DNA from: Firmicutes bacterium UBA5389
Lineage (GTDB): Bacteria > Bacillota > DTU025
Assembly: GCA_002409965.1 (NCBI GenBank)
Contig: DHON01000099.1
Coordinates: 1-10,940, forward strand
Length of the DNA stretch: 10,940 nt
Direction of reading: 5' to 3'
Positions 1-7,024 of this stretch are shown here, in pieces. Every line of letters starts with the position of its first letter. Position 1 is the first letter of the stretch. A program made the position numbers and the translations under genes. Under the pieces are notes generated by a model. It searched no databases and was not told the DNA's origin. It saw nothing but the letters and a program-made list of their open reading frames with translations.

Positions 1-21
1 AAAGACTTGTTGAGAGCTACT
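1..21 (+). repeat. Terminal end of an IS (IS630-like) lying left of the window
   Basis: The first 21 bases look like the outer end of an insertion sequence. Bases 5-23 read almost the same as the minus strand at 10835-10853: in the 20-base comparison acttgttgagarctacytag only two positions differ. In both places the match stops after a TA dinucleotide (22-23 here, 10835-10836 on the right). This fits the TA target site of IS630/Tc1-mariner elements. At the right edge the same terminus sits just behind a transposase-like C-terminus, which is the main reason to call it an IS end. The transposase of the left copy is outside the window, so its orientation is unknown: this could be either inverted repeat of the element. 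Confidence 0.5.
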
Positions 22-22
22 T

Positions 23-41
23 AGCTCATTTTCCGCAGTAG
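23..41 (+). repeat. Left terminal inverted repeat of the IS1634-family element
   Basis: This 19-base sequence, agctcattttccgcagtag, is the exact reverse complement of 1806-1824. The pair brackets the transposase gene and defines the element ends. Confidence 0.85.
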
Positions 42-87
42 GGGCCCATCGAATTAGGAACTACGGGATGGAAGGGATGGAACGCGG

Positions 88-1704
88 TTAGGCCTGAGGA
101 GGGCGATACTCTCCGATCAGCAGGCCGAGTCTATCGAGGATGCGATAGTGAAAAGGCAAGGCGTTTTCCACGTGGCTTACCTCGGCGCCGTTGGGCAATT
201 TGGCCTTGGTCAGGGCGATCTGGTCGAAATCGAGGAACAGTTCGCGGACGGATTCGTCTATGCCGGCCTTCTTCAGCATGTGATCGAGAAGGCAATAGAC
301 GACAAGAGCAAGGTTCGTGACGAACGCGAGTCCCCTTATCCGCATATCCGATTCGAGAAACACGGGTCTCACTTTGAGCTGGCTCTTGAGATACCTCATG
401 CGCGTTTCGATATGGCTTCGTCTCCTGGAAGTGAGGAATATGTCGGCGGCGCTCACGGCCGGATCTCTTTGGTTTGAGACCACCACGTACTTGCCGCTGG
501 GCGCGATGAGCCTTTGTAGGGCCTCTTCGTCCACGGACCAAGTAAAGGCGAGACGGCCGTCGTCGCCTGTTACCCTGGGGTTATAGATCTTCCGGCATTT
601 GCACAAGGGACCGCTGAAGAAAGCGTCTATCCGCTTGTCTACGTAATCGAATCTCTTGTAGCGGCGCTTGTTTATCTTGTTATCGCGAACATCGCGCAGC
701 CAGGCGTCGATGGTTTCAATCTCTTTGGCTCGTTTCATCTCGTCTACTTTGAGCTTGCTTGGGCTCTTGACGACGATTGCACGAAACCAGCCGGACTCGT
801 ACCGGCCACCGTCAAGCTTTCGATAGAGGCAGATGCCCCGTTCAGCGATGAAGAAGGGCTCGCCGTCCTTGGACCTGTAGTCCGCTTCCTGGAACTCGTC
901 GTCGCTCGTCCCGAGAATCAGCCGAGCGTAGCAGTCGTCGTCGGCGGCCGGGGCCACGAACTTCGTGCCCTTTGAATCCAGCAGGAACACGTTCTTCACG
1001 CTTGCGGGGGCCCTATCCGCTACCACAACATAGTCGGCGCGACCCGCCTTGCTGAGCGCGGCTTTCAAGGTCTCAAGATTATCGACGACGAGCTCGGAAT
1101 CGGGCTTCTTGCCGGGTTCTCGGCTGCTAGTAAGAGGTATGCCGGTGCCGGCGTCGATGCACATGCCGATGCGAACGCGCTTGGCATCGGTCCTTCCTTC
1201 CACAGCATATCCGAACATTACCAATTCGGAGTCGTCGTACGCGCCTTCGAAGTAGAACGATGTGCTATCCCATATCACAAGCTCGGGCGAGACCCCGAAA
1301 TCGCGTATGAGCTTGAGGCAGAGCAACGCTTCTACATCGTCGGAGTATGCGGCGAGCAGTTCCAGGCAACGCCCTAGTTTGTCGTCGTTTAGCAGGTAGG
1401 GAGGTACTCCGAAGAGGTCAATGGCGGATACGTGATCCGCCCAATCTTCGACTTTGTACAGCGGCATGGGAGAATTCAGCCTATTCAGGACGAGGATCTT
1501 GCAGACCTCGCCTACCGATACGTTTGCCCTATTGGAGGCAGGAGGGCAAACGCTGTCCACGATGTCCTCGAGGCCGAGCAAGGTCAAGAGAGGTTTCAGA
1601 AGAAAGAGGTTTCCGATGACCTTCGACTGGTACCTCGTGAAAACGCCCGATGGATACGGGTTGAAGGTTCCGCAGTGCTGCTTTTTGGGGTTTCTGAGCG
1701 CCAT
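88..1704 (-). CDS. IS1634-family (IS4 superfamily, DDE) transposase
   Basis: A 538-residue transposase that should cut and rejoin the ends of its own element. The DDE residues can be placed: D146 in VIWDSTSFYFEG, D230 in VVVADRAPAS, and E433 in SRRRSHIETRMRYLKSQLKVRP. The last has the Y/R-x-x-IE...LKSxLxxRPV layout of this family, followed by the hydrophobic segment usual after the catalytic glutamate. Length fits the family, and the frame is unbroken, so the gene may be active. I chose ATG at 1702-1704 because GAGGGG (1714-1719 on the minus strand) sits 9 bases before it. A TTG three codons earlier (1711-1713) is in frame but touches that ribosome binding site. The gene ends in TAA inside the left part of the element. 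Confidence 0.9.
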   Translation of the reverse strand: MALRNPKKQHCGTFNPYPSGVFTRYQSKVIGNLFLLKPLLTLLGLEDIVDSVCPPASNRANVSVGEVCKILVLNRLNSPMPLYKVEDWADHVSAIDLFGVPPYLLNDDKLGRCLELLAAYSDDVEALLCLKLIRDFGVSPELVIWDSTSFYFEGAYDDSELVMFGYAVEGRTDAKRVRIGMCIDAGTGIPLTSSREPGKKPDSELVVDNLETLKAALSKAGRADYVVVADRAPASVKNVFLLDSKGTKFVAPAADDDCYARLILGTSDDEFQEADYRSKDGEPFFIAERGICLYRKLDGGRYESGWFRAIVVKSPSKLKVDEMKRAKEIETIDAWLRDVRDNKINKRRYKRFDYVDKRIDAFFSGPLCKCRKIYNPRVTGDDGRLAFTWSVDEEALQRLIAPSGKYVVVSNQRDPAVSAADIFLTSRRRSHIETRMRYLKSQLKVRPVFLESDMRIRGLAFVTNLALVVYCLLDHMLKKAGIDESVRELFLDFDQIALTKAKLPNGAEVSHVENALPFHYRILDRLGLLIGEYRPPQA

Positions 1705-1805
1705 GCCGACCAACCCCTCGCGTTTACATCGATGCTATGTTCGACATGAGTTCGGTACGTACCTTCTCGGAATATTCTGACTATTATCCGAAGATTCAGT
1801 CTTTT

Positions 1806-1824
1806 CTACTGCGGAAAATGAGCT
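1806..1824 (-). repeat. Right terminal inverted repeat of the IS1634-family element
   Basis: On the minus strand this reads agctcattttccgcagtag, identical to 23-41. It lies about 100 bases upstream of the transposase start, so the transposase promoter should lie between 1705 and 1824. Confidence 0.85.
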
Positions 1825-1887
1825 TAGGGGTGCCAGGGACCTTCTTTCCTTGTTTCCCGCCTTCCCGGGGCCTCAACTGCCATCATG

Positions 1888-1896
1888 TGCTATCAT
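1888..1896 (+). promoter_or_regulatory. Possible extended -10 promoter of the cyclophilin gene
   Basis: The sequence TGCTATCAT (TG at 1888-1889, TATCAT at 1891-1896) resembles an extended -10 element about 55 bases before the cyclophilin start. No good -35 box lies 17 bases upstream, which is tolerable for an extended -10 promoter but leaves the call weak. It lies outside the IS element, so expression need not depend on the insertion. Confidence 0.3.
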
Positions 1897-1950
1897 GGGT
1901 CTATGCGAATTGACGACTGATTCTTCAGCAGACCTATTGGAGGCGAATAC

Positions 1951-2484
1951 ATGCAGGACACCCATCTGCCGCTGGTCACCATCGAGCTCGACAATGGCGC
2001 GACAATACAGGCAGAGCTATATCCAGAAGTTGCCCCGAACACGGTCAACAGCTTCATCAGCCTCATCAAAAAGGGTTTCTATGACGGGCTGACCTTCCAT
2101 CGCGTGATTCCAGGCTTCATGATCCAGGGCGGATGCCCAAAGGGGATCGGCATCGGAGGGCCCGGCTACACAATCGCGGGTGAATTCGCCGGCAACGGAT
2201 TCAGGAACGACCTCAAGCACACGCCTGGGGTGCTCTCCATGGCGCGCTCGCAGCATCCCGACTCAGCGGGCTCGCAGTTCTTCATCATGACGGGCACATC
2301 GCCGCACCTCGACGGCAGTTACGCCGCCTTTGGCAAGGTCGTGTCAGGCTACGAAGAAGTGGAGCGCATCGCTCAAGTCGCCCGCGATCGGAATGACAAG
2401 CCGCTCGCTCCCCAGAGGATGAAGGAGGCCACAGTAGAGCTATTCGGCGTGGAGTATCCAGAGCCCACGACAGCACCCGACTAA
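1951..2484 (+). CDS. Peptidyl-prolyl cis-trans isomerase, cyclophilin type
   Basis: A 177-residue single-domain cyclophilin that catalyses cis-trans isomerisation of proline peptide bonds during protein folding. Family motifs run in order: FHRVIPGFMIQGG (catalytic R51, with F56, M57 and Q59), GPGYTIAGEF, LSMARS, SQFFIMT (Q109, F110) and HLDGSYAAFG. The position of the cyclosporin-contacting tryptophan of human cyclophilin A is a histidine (H119), and the histidine of the LDGKH segment is a tyrosine (Y124); such changes are common in bacterial cyclophilins. There is no signal peptide, so it should be cytoplasmic. GGAGG at 1939-1943 lies 7 bases before ATG. The next gene starts 39 bases downstream on the same strand, so the two may share a transcript. 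Confidence 0.95.
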   Translation: MQDTHLPLVTIELDNGATIQAELYPEVAPNTVNSFISLIKKGFYDGLTFHRVIPGFMIQGGCPKGIGIGGPGYTIAGEFAGNGFRNDLKHTPGVLSMARSQHPDSAGSQFFIMTGTSPHLDGSYAAFGKVVSGYEEVERIAQVARDRNDKPLAPQRMKEATVELFGVEYPEPTTAPD

Positions 2485-2523
2485 TTGTGCTCAAGTGACA
2501 GTATCTGATGAGGAGGTTCGTTT

Positions 2524-4548
2524 ATGCCAAGAAGACGCAGTCTGACCCCATATGTCTTGCTGGCGCTCGTCCTATCACTCGCACTCTCATTCAGAACCGT
2601 GGGAGCCTCTCAGCTCACCATGGCCAACCCGCCGGCGGCCGCCACAGTAGCAGACCTGACTTCAGCCCGCCCGCAGGACCCGATCACCGGGGCGGAGGCC
2701 GCAGAGCTTCTGGTCCGCGCCTTTCGTCTGTCAACTATCAAGCCCCTGATATTGCCCGACCCGGTGCAGAAGAAGTTCGTCTATACCGATACTCTCGGCG
2801 TCATTGACGAGGGATTTGCGGTGCCTTCGGCAACTGACATCGCCCACCACGGCGCTGTAGAGTTCATTGAAGGTCTATACAAGGTGCGTGCTATCGACCA
2901 GGGAGATGGGCGTTTCAGGCCCGATGAGCCCATGGCGGGTGCCACATTCGTTGAGGCCCTGGGACGCATCGTGTTCGGCGTTGACCCGGGCATCGACCGC
3001 AACGCCCAGCTCAAGGCGGCTTTCGCCATAGACGCTGCCGACTGGAGTGACCGCCCCATAAGCCGAATGCAAGCTGCTGAGCTGGTAGAGAAGATTGCGG
3101 GCAGGGGCGAATTCGCTACGGTCACAGTCCTCGTCACTGCGGATATCCATGGCCACCTCGAGCCCTACACGCCTGGCACATCCAAGTATGCCATCGGCGG
3201 AATGTCCAGAATGGCTAGATTCGTAAGGGATCTCAAGGCGGGCAATCCCGACGTCATCCTGCTGGATGTGGGCGATGCGCCGTACAACACCAACGTGGCA
3301 AACCTTTTCGAGGGCAGACCAGTCATAGAGGTCATGAACTACATGGGCTACAATGCTATGGCCATAGGCAACCACGACTTCGACTTCCCCCAGAACGTGA
3401 TGAAGCGCAACGCAGACCTTGCGACTTTCCCATTCCTGTCGGCCAACACCTATTACGAGGGGCATCGCCCCGAATACCTGATTCCCAGCATCGTAGTGAC
3501 TGCAGCAGGCCGGAGTTTCGGCATCATCGGCCTCACCGACGACAGAAGCGCAGTGTACACTCACCCCAATAACGTGAGGGGAATTACATACAAGAACCAC
3601 TTCGAGGCCGCAGCCGAAGAAGTCGAGTCTATGCGGGACAAGGTGGACGTTGTGATCGCCCTCTCTCACCTCCATGGCGACAACTATGTTCTCCCGGAGC
3701 GAGTCCCCGGCATCGATTTCGAGATGGGCGGCGGCAACGATGTTGTAGCCTTCCCCCAGCTCATCAGCGACACCTGGCTGATTTCACCCGGTAAGCATAG
3801 CGAAGCTGTAGGTGTACTCAACATAAACTTCCTGGGGAACAAGATGATCGGGTTCAACTTCGGTCACGTGTTCATTACAGAGAATTTGCCCGAAGACGAG
3901 TCAATATCTAGCCTGATCGCAGGTTACGCGACTGAGCTCAACGCCAAGATGGCGCAGCCCATAGGGAGCACTGGCGTGTTCCTGGACGGCGAGCGCGCCA
4001 CAGTGCGCCTAAAGGAATCGAACCTGGGCAACCTGGTTGCCGATGCCCTGAGGCACATCACAGGCGCCGACATCGCGCTACAGAACGGCGGCGGTATCAG
4101 GGCTTCGATCAAAGAAGGCATAATCACCCTGAAGGATGCCTACACCGTACTGCCCTTCGACAACAGGGTGGTAGTGATCGAGGCCACCGGCCGCACAGTG
4201 TGGGACGCCCTGGAAAACGGCGTAGCGCCGTACCCCTCGGCGGCAGGCCAGTTCCTGCAGGTATCAGGTGTGGACTACACCTTCGACGCCGCCCATGAAC
4301 CGGGCTCGAGAATCGTGTCGGTCACCATAGACGGCAAGCCCATCGAGCTTGACAAGGTATACCACGTGGTGGCCAACGACTTCCTCACAGGCGGCGGCGA
4401 CCACTACACCATGCTCAAAAGCTGCAAGATAGTGCTGGACACCAAGCTCTACCTGCGAGATGCTCTCACTGAATACGTGCGCAGCCTGGGCATCGTCAAC
4501 CCCAAGCTGGAAGGTAGAATCACGATCCTGAACAGCAGCGCGAAGTAA
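2524..4548 (+). CDS. Exported SLH-domain 5'-nucleotidase/2',3'-cyclic phosphodiesterase family protein
   Basis: A 674-residue cell-surface protein of the UshA/YfkN family, which releases phosphate from nucleotides outside the cell. The order is: signal peptide (hydrophobic 9-22, probable cleavage near 28-30), three weak SLH-like repeats (about 51-75, 88-150, 171-193) that may bind cell wall polymers, metallophosphatase domain (about 199-455), and 5'-nucleotidase C-terminal domain (about 475-670). Metallophosphatase motifs seen are DIHGH (D207, H209), GDA (D251), GNHD (N283, H284) and SH at 381-382. The usual GGHxH is GGGND at 402-406, so two expected metal-site histidines are replaced. The C-domain has SNLGN, NGGGIRA (521-527), PFDN (544-547) and FLTGGGDHY (620-628), all typical of substrate binding. 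AGGAGG at 2511-2516 lies 7 bases before ATG. The fold is certain; the exact substrate and full activity are not. Confidence 0.92.
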   Translation: MPRRRSLTPYVLLALVLSLALSFRTVGASQLTMANPPAAATVADLTSARPQDPITGAEAAELLVRAFRLSTIKPLILPDPVQKKFVYTDTLGVIDEGFAVPSATDIAHHGAVEFIEGLYKVRAIDQGDGRFRPDEPMAGATFVEALGRIVFGVDPGIDRNAQLKAAFAIDAADWSDRPISRMQAAELVEKIAGRGEFATVTVLVTADIHGHLEPYTPGTSKYAIGGMSRMARFVRDLKAGNPDVILLDVGDAPYNTNVANLFEGRPVIEVMNYMGYNAMAIGNHDFDFPQNVMKRNADLATFPFLSANTYYEGHRPEYLIPSIVVTAAGRSFGIIGLTDDRSAVYTHPNNVRGITYKNHFEAAAEEVESMRDKVDVVIALSHLHGDNYVLPERVPGIDFEMGGGNDVVAFPQLISDTWLISPGKHSEAVGVLNINFLGNKMIGFNFGHVFITENLPEDESISSLIAGYATELNAKMAQPIGSTGVFLDGERATVRLKESNLGNLVADALRHITGADIALQNGGGIRASIKEGIITLKDAYTVLPFDNRVVVIEATGRTVWDALENGVAPYPSAAGQFLQVSGVDYTFDAAHEPGSRIVSVTIDGKPIELDKVYHVVANDFLTGGGDHYTMLKSCKIVLDTKLYLRDALTEYVRSLGIVNPKLEGRITILNSSAK

Positions 4549-4576
4549 CCATCACACCGAGCGCATCAACAACTCG

Positions 4577-4615
4577 GAAGTCCCCGCCGGCCGTCGAGCG
4601 GCAGGCGGGGACTTT
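4577..4615. terminator. Terminator-like hairpin between convergent genes
   Basis: An 11-base-pair perfect stem, aagtccccgcc (4578-4588) against ggcggggactt (4604-4614), can add a G-T pair at 4577/4615. The loop contains a further 4-pair stem (4590-4593 with 4599-4602). It lies between the stop codons of the nucleotidase and the HAD gene, which face each other, and could stop transcription from both sides. The T tract after the stem is short in both directions, so it may need Rho or act only as a 3' stabiliser. Confidence 0.6.
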
Positions 4616-4702
4616 GTACAGTGACTTTATCCTCTCCCAGAGCCTCGCATTGCCCGCGCGCCTCTGGCAGGCAAGCGGCATGAACCATCGCATAGCCGAG
4701 TT

Positions 4703-5434
4703 CTAGAGAAGCAGGCGAAGCTCCTCAAGCGCTCGGATCTCATACGTTGGAACAAGATCCTGGCCACAAGTCGCACCATGAGGATTGTACCAGCAAGTGT
4801 GGATTCCGGCGTTGACGCCGCCACGGATATCTGAACTCAAAGAATCGCCCACCATCAGGACGGCGTCGCGTCTGGGGCGCCCCAACACATCCATGGCGTA
4901 TTCAAAGATCCTCGGATCGGGTTTGCTGAGTCCAACCTCTTCGGAAATGATGATGTGCGGTATTATGTCACGCAGCACGGACTTGCTGAGCCGCGAGCGC
5001 TGAACCTCAGCAATTCCATTGGTCAAGATGGCGAGGTCGCACCTTTCGGCCATGTACCTGCAGATGTCCTCGGCCCCCTCTATCAGATAGGAACCTCCAG
5101 CCAGGTGACGCAGGTAACACCGGCTCAGAGCCTCAACATCAAAAGAGGAACTGCCCTCGCGCTCCGCCCCGGGAATCTCGGCAAGCAGACGGCGAAAACG
5201 CTCAACGCGTAGGTCCGCAGAGGTGATATTTCCCCTCTCAAGCTCTTTCCAGAGCGCATCATTCACTGATCGATATCTCGCGAGAGTCTGATCAGAGAAG
5301 TCTAGGCCGAAGTCATGGAACGTGGTCTCAATGGCGCACTTCTCAGCCCTGTCGTAGTCGAAGAGAGTGCCGTCTGCATCCAGAAGTATAAGTTCATAGG
5401 TCCAATCCTGATGGGCGTGACCGAAAAGCCTCAT
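4703..5434 (-). CDS. YjjG-type HAD-superfamily 5'-nucleotidase
   Basis: A 243-residue cytoplasmic HAD hydrolase of the YjjG/YfnB group, which dephosphorylates nucleoside monophosphates, often pyrimidine or damaged ones. All four HAD motifs are present: I, DADGT (nucleophile D19, acid/base D21); II, LTNG (T138, N139); III, K171 in GLSKPDP; IV, GDSLSSD (D197, D202) followed by GGVNAGIHTCWYNP, the YjjG-style ending. Helical cap residues lie between motifs I and II. Length is normal for the group. GGAGG (5440-5444 on the minus strand) lies 5 bases before ATG. It converges on the nucleotidase gene and has no intact neighbour upstream for over 300 bases, so it probably has its own promoter, which I could not place. 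The group is clear; substrate is inferred. Confidence 0.88.
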   Translation of the reverse strand: MRLFGHAHQDWTYELILLDADGTLFDYDRAEKCAIETTFHDFGLDFSDQTLARYRSVNDALWKELERGNITSADLRVERFRRLLAEIPGAEREGSSSFDVEALSRCYLRHLAGGSYLIEGAEDICRYMAERCDLAILTNGIAEVQRSRLSKSVLRDIIPHIIISEEVGLSKPDPRIFEYAMDVLGRPRRDAVLMVGDSLSSDIRGGVNAGIHTCWYNPHGATCGQDLVPTYEIRALEELRLLL

Positions 5435-5751
5435 GCCAGCCTCCTATTTGCGGCACGGCCATGCTCGGTGTGGGTGTTGCCAGTAACCCGTCAGAGTATT
5501 GACTTGACCGCCTAGAGATCCAGCTGTCTGTGCTGATGAAGATGAGCTGACTCTTTATCCATTCTGACAGCTCCTTATCAGCGATGTCAACCCAGTACGA
5601 CGCGGCTGCGTTCAAGTCGCCCACTCGGTCATCTTCTCTACATTGATAGGGACGTCAAGGCCGCTATCGGGTGCCCCATGCCCAGGCTGATGAGTAATCG
5701 TTCTTGCGCTTGCCGTCAGTGACATGCGGCCGGTCTGCAAGGGATTCTGAG
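5435..5751. other. 317-base stretch without an intact gene; possible remnant of a HEPN-type gene
   Basis: No complete gene is visible on either strand. On the minus strand a short open frame (start GTG at 5624) contains NAAASYWVDIADKELSEW (about 5559-5612), which resembles the N-terminal helix of HEPN nucleotide-binding proteins. The similarity stops after about 20 residues, and the frame then runs through the HAD ribosome binding site. Another minus frame just upstream reads LDVPINVEKMTEW and ends in TGA where the first begins. This pattern fits a decayed gene, but the family assignment is a guess. The stretch must also hold the leader of the HAD gene. Confidence 0.3.
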
Positions 5752-6785
5752 CTACTTGCTTTTCTTTGCTCTTTTTGCTTCATACATTTCACCATCTGCC
5801 TGCTTCAGCTTATCCCCAAGATCGTCATTGCCGGCCAACAAGCTCATTCCATAGGAGATCCCGATGTGAATGGGGTCTTGCCCGGCCGATGGCAGTATCA
5901 GTTGATCCCCAACTCTTGCGAGCAAACTCTGCGCATCTTTGGTGCCGATATCGGCGAGAACCAGAACAAACTCATCTCCGCCGTACCTGGCTAGCAAGTC
6001 GCCTTGCCTGATCGAAGCAGAAACCGTTGATGCAATCTGTTGGAGCACCTTGTCGCCGGTTGCATGTCCGTAGATGTCGTTTATCTCTTTGAAGGCATTA
6101 CGACTTGATTCCAAACTCCTGAGTTCCCCTTTGACGTGTAGGAAAATGTGGAAATAGTGGATAGCGCTTTGATCTGCTCTGTCATGTCATAGACCACGAA
6201 GTCATGGCCTACGGTCGCGTTTTCTATTATGATTGGAGCATTCATCGCAGCATATGCTCGCTCACCCTTGGTGATGATTCTTGGCATGAACTCTGAACCC
6301 TGTCCGGCGCCAATGTCTGCGCACGATATGTCAGGGCATAGCTCTCCAACTTGGTACAATGCGACCGTTTCATCATCCACAACACGATGTGCCAGACAGA
6401 CTTGGTCAATCGCCCTGGCTCCATCCTCGTATTTGGGTTGTGTATACGTTTTGAGTTCTTCCAGACTCATCTTTCCGCTCTTGTATTCGCGTATGGCATT
6501 CTTGATTATCGTTCTGCTTGATAGACTCTCGGCACCTTCAATACGTCTCTCAACAGCATTCTCAATGACGTAATGATTCGCACGAGACATTTGTGCAAAA
6601 CCGTCTGTCAGGCTCTTCCTGAGTTCAGCTTGCATCGGCTGAAATACCAGCAGAAAAACAAGCGCGACTACGGCAAATACGGAGCCAATCAACACTCGCC
6701 TAACGCGACCAATGAACTCAAGCATGTATATTGCCTGTTCCTTGCTGTAGGTCGGGCCCTTTCCCTGATTTGCGTCCTGCTCCAT
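5752..6785 (-). pseudogene. Decayed membrane sensor diguanylate cyclase (GGDEF)
   Basis: Two overlapping frames on the minus strand make up one broken gene. The upstream part (ATG 6785 to TAA 6081) has a short cytoplasmic start, one membrane helix (about residues 31-49 from this ATG), an extracellular sensor region with four cysteines, and a segment VVYDMTEQIKAL like the linker before GGDEF domains. The downstream part (open from about 6185 to TAG 5752) begins ELRSLESSRN, then FKEINDIYGHATGD, an RxxD inhibitory site (RQGD) and an intact RYGGDEF, and runs to a normal domain end. Between them the LTGLYNR-type start of the domain and the strand with the first metal-binding aspartate (DIDxFK) are missing, and the reading frame changes. 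Cyclic-di-GMP synthesis therefore looks lost. The start codon could instead be GTG at 6794. Confidence 0.75.
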
Positions 6786-6852
6786 TCCAACCACATCCTA
6801 CACAACCGAGGGTTCTCCGGCCTGCAACATGAAAAAGGATTTCCCCGGTGTT

Positions 6853-6867
6853 GATAGTAGTACTATC
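6853..6867. promoter_or_regulatory. Perfect 7-base inverted repeat, operator-like
   Basis: GATAGTA-G-TACTATC is a perfect dyad with a one-base centre. It lies about 70 bases upstream of the broken sensor gene (minus strand) and about 160 bases upstream of the flavin oxidoreductase gene (plus strand), in the 239-base region between their divergent starts. A repressor site is possible. I found no convincing -35/-10 pair next to it on either strand. Confidence 0.3.
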
Positions 6868-7024
6868 GATGTCATGCGCCGTTTGACGACGAGTGCCTCT
6901 GCTCCCGACTGAGTAGCCAAGCTCTTGAGGCCATACCTTCCATCAGTTGCGATAATGACTGTACCGGCCTGCGCAAGAAGGCGCTGCGGCAGACCAGGTA
7001 CGCTTGGAGGTTCGATATAGACCC

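Larger units (their letters stand above)
23..1824 (-). mobile_element. Complete IS1634-family insertion sequence
   Basis: The element is bounded by a perfect 19-base terminal inverted repeat at 23-41 and 1806-1824 and contains one transposase gene on the minus strand that fills most of its length. About 1.8 kb with one transposase of about 540 residues is the usual size for IS1634/IS1549-type elements of the IS4 superfamily. No clear 5-6 base target duplication is visible. If the ends are set one base further in, a 3-base TTA flanks both sides (21-23 and 1824-1826), which could be chance. The left end abuts another IS terminus, so the original left flank is lost or the elements are nested. 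It lies 126 bases upstream of the cyclophilin gene and points away from it. Confidence 0.8.

Noticed and set aside
1910..1938. TTGACG with CCTATT at 17-base spacing as a cyclophilin promoter
   Set aside because: The -10 hexamer matches only three of six bases, and transcription would start inside or after the ribosome binding site.
2508..2807. 99-residue plus-strand open frame starting just before the nucleotidase gene
   Set aside because: It is a shadow frame: its start overlaps the AGGAGG ribosome binding site, which is correctly spaced for ATG 2524.
2875..3675. 266-residue open frame on the minus strand inside the nucleotidase gene
   Set aside because: It is antisense to a gene with clear conserved motifs throughout and has no family resemblance.
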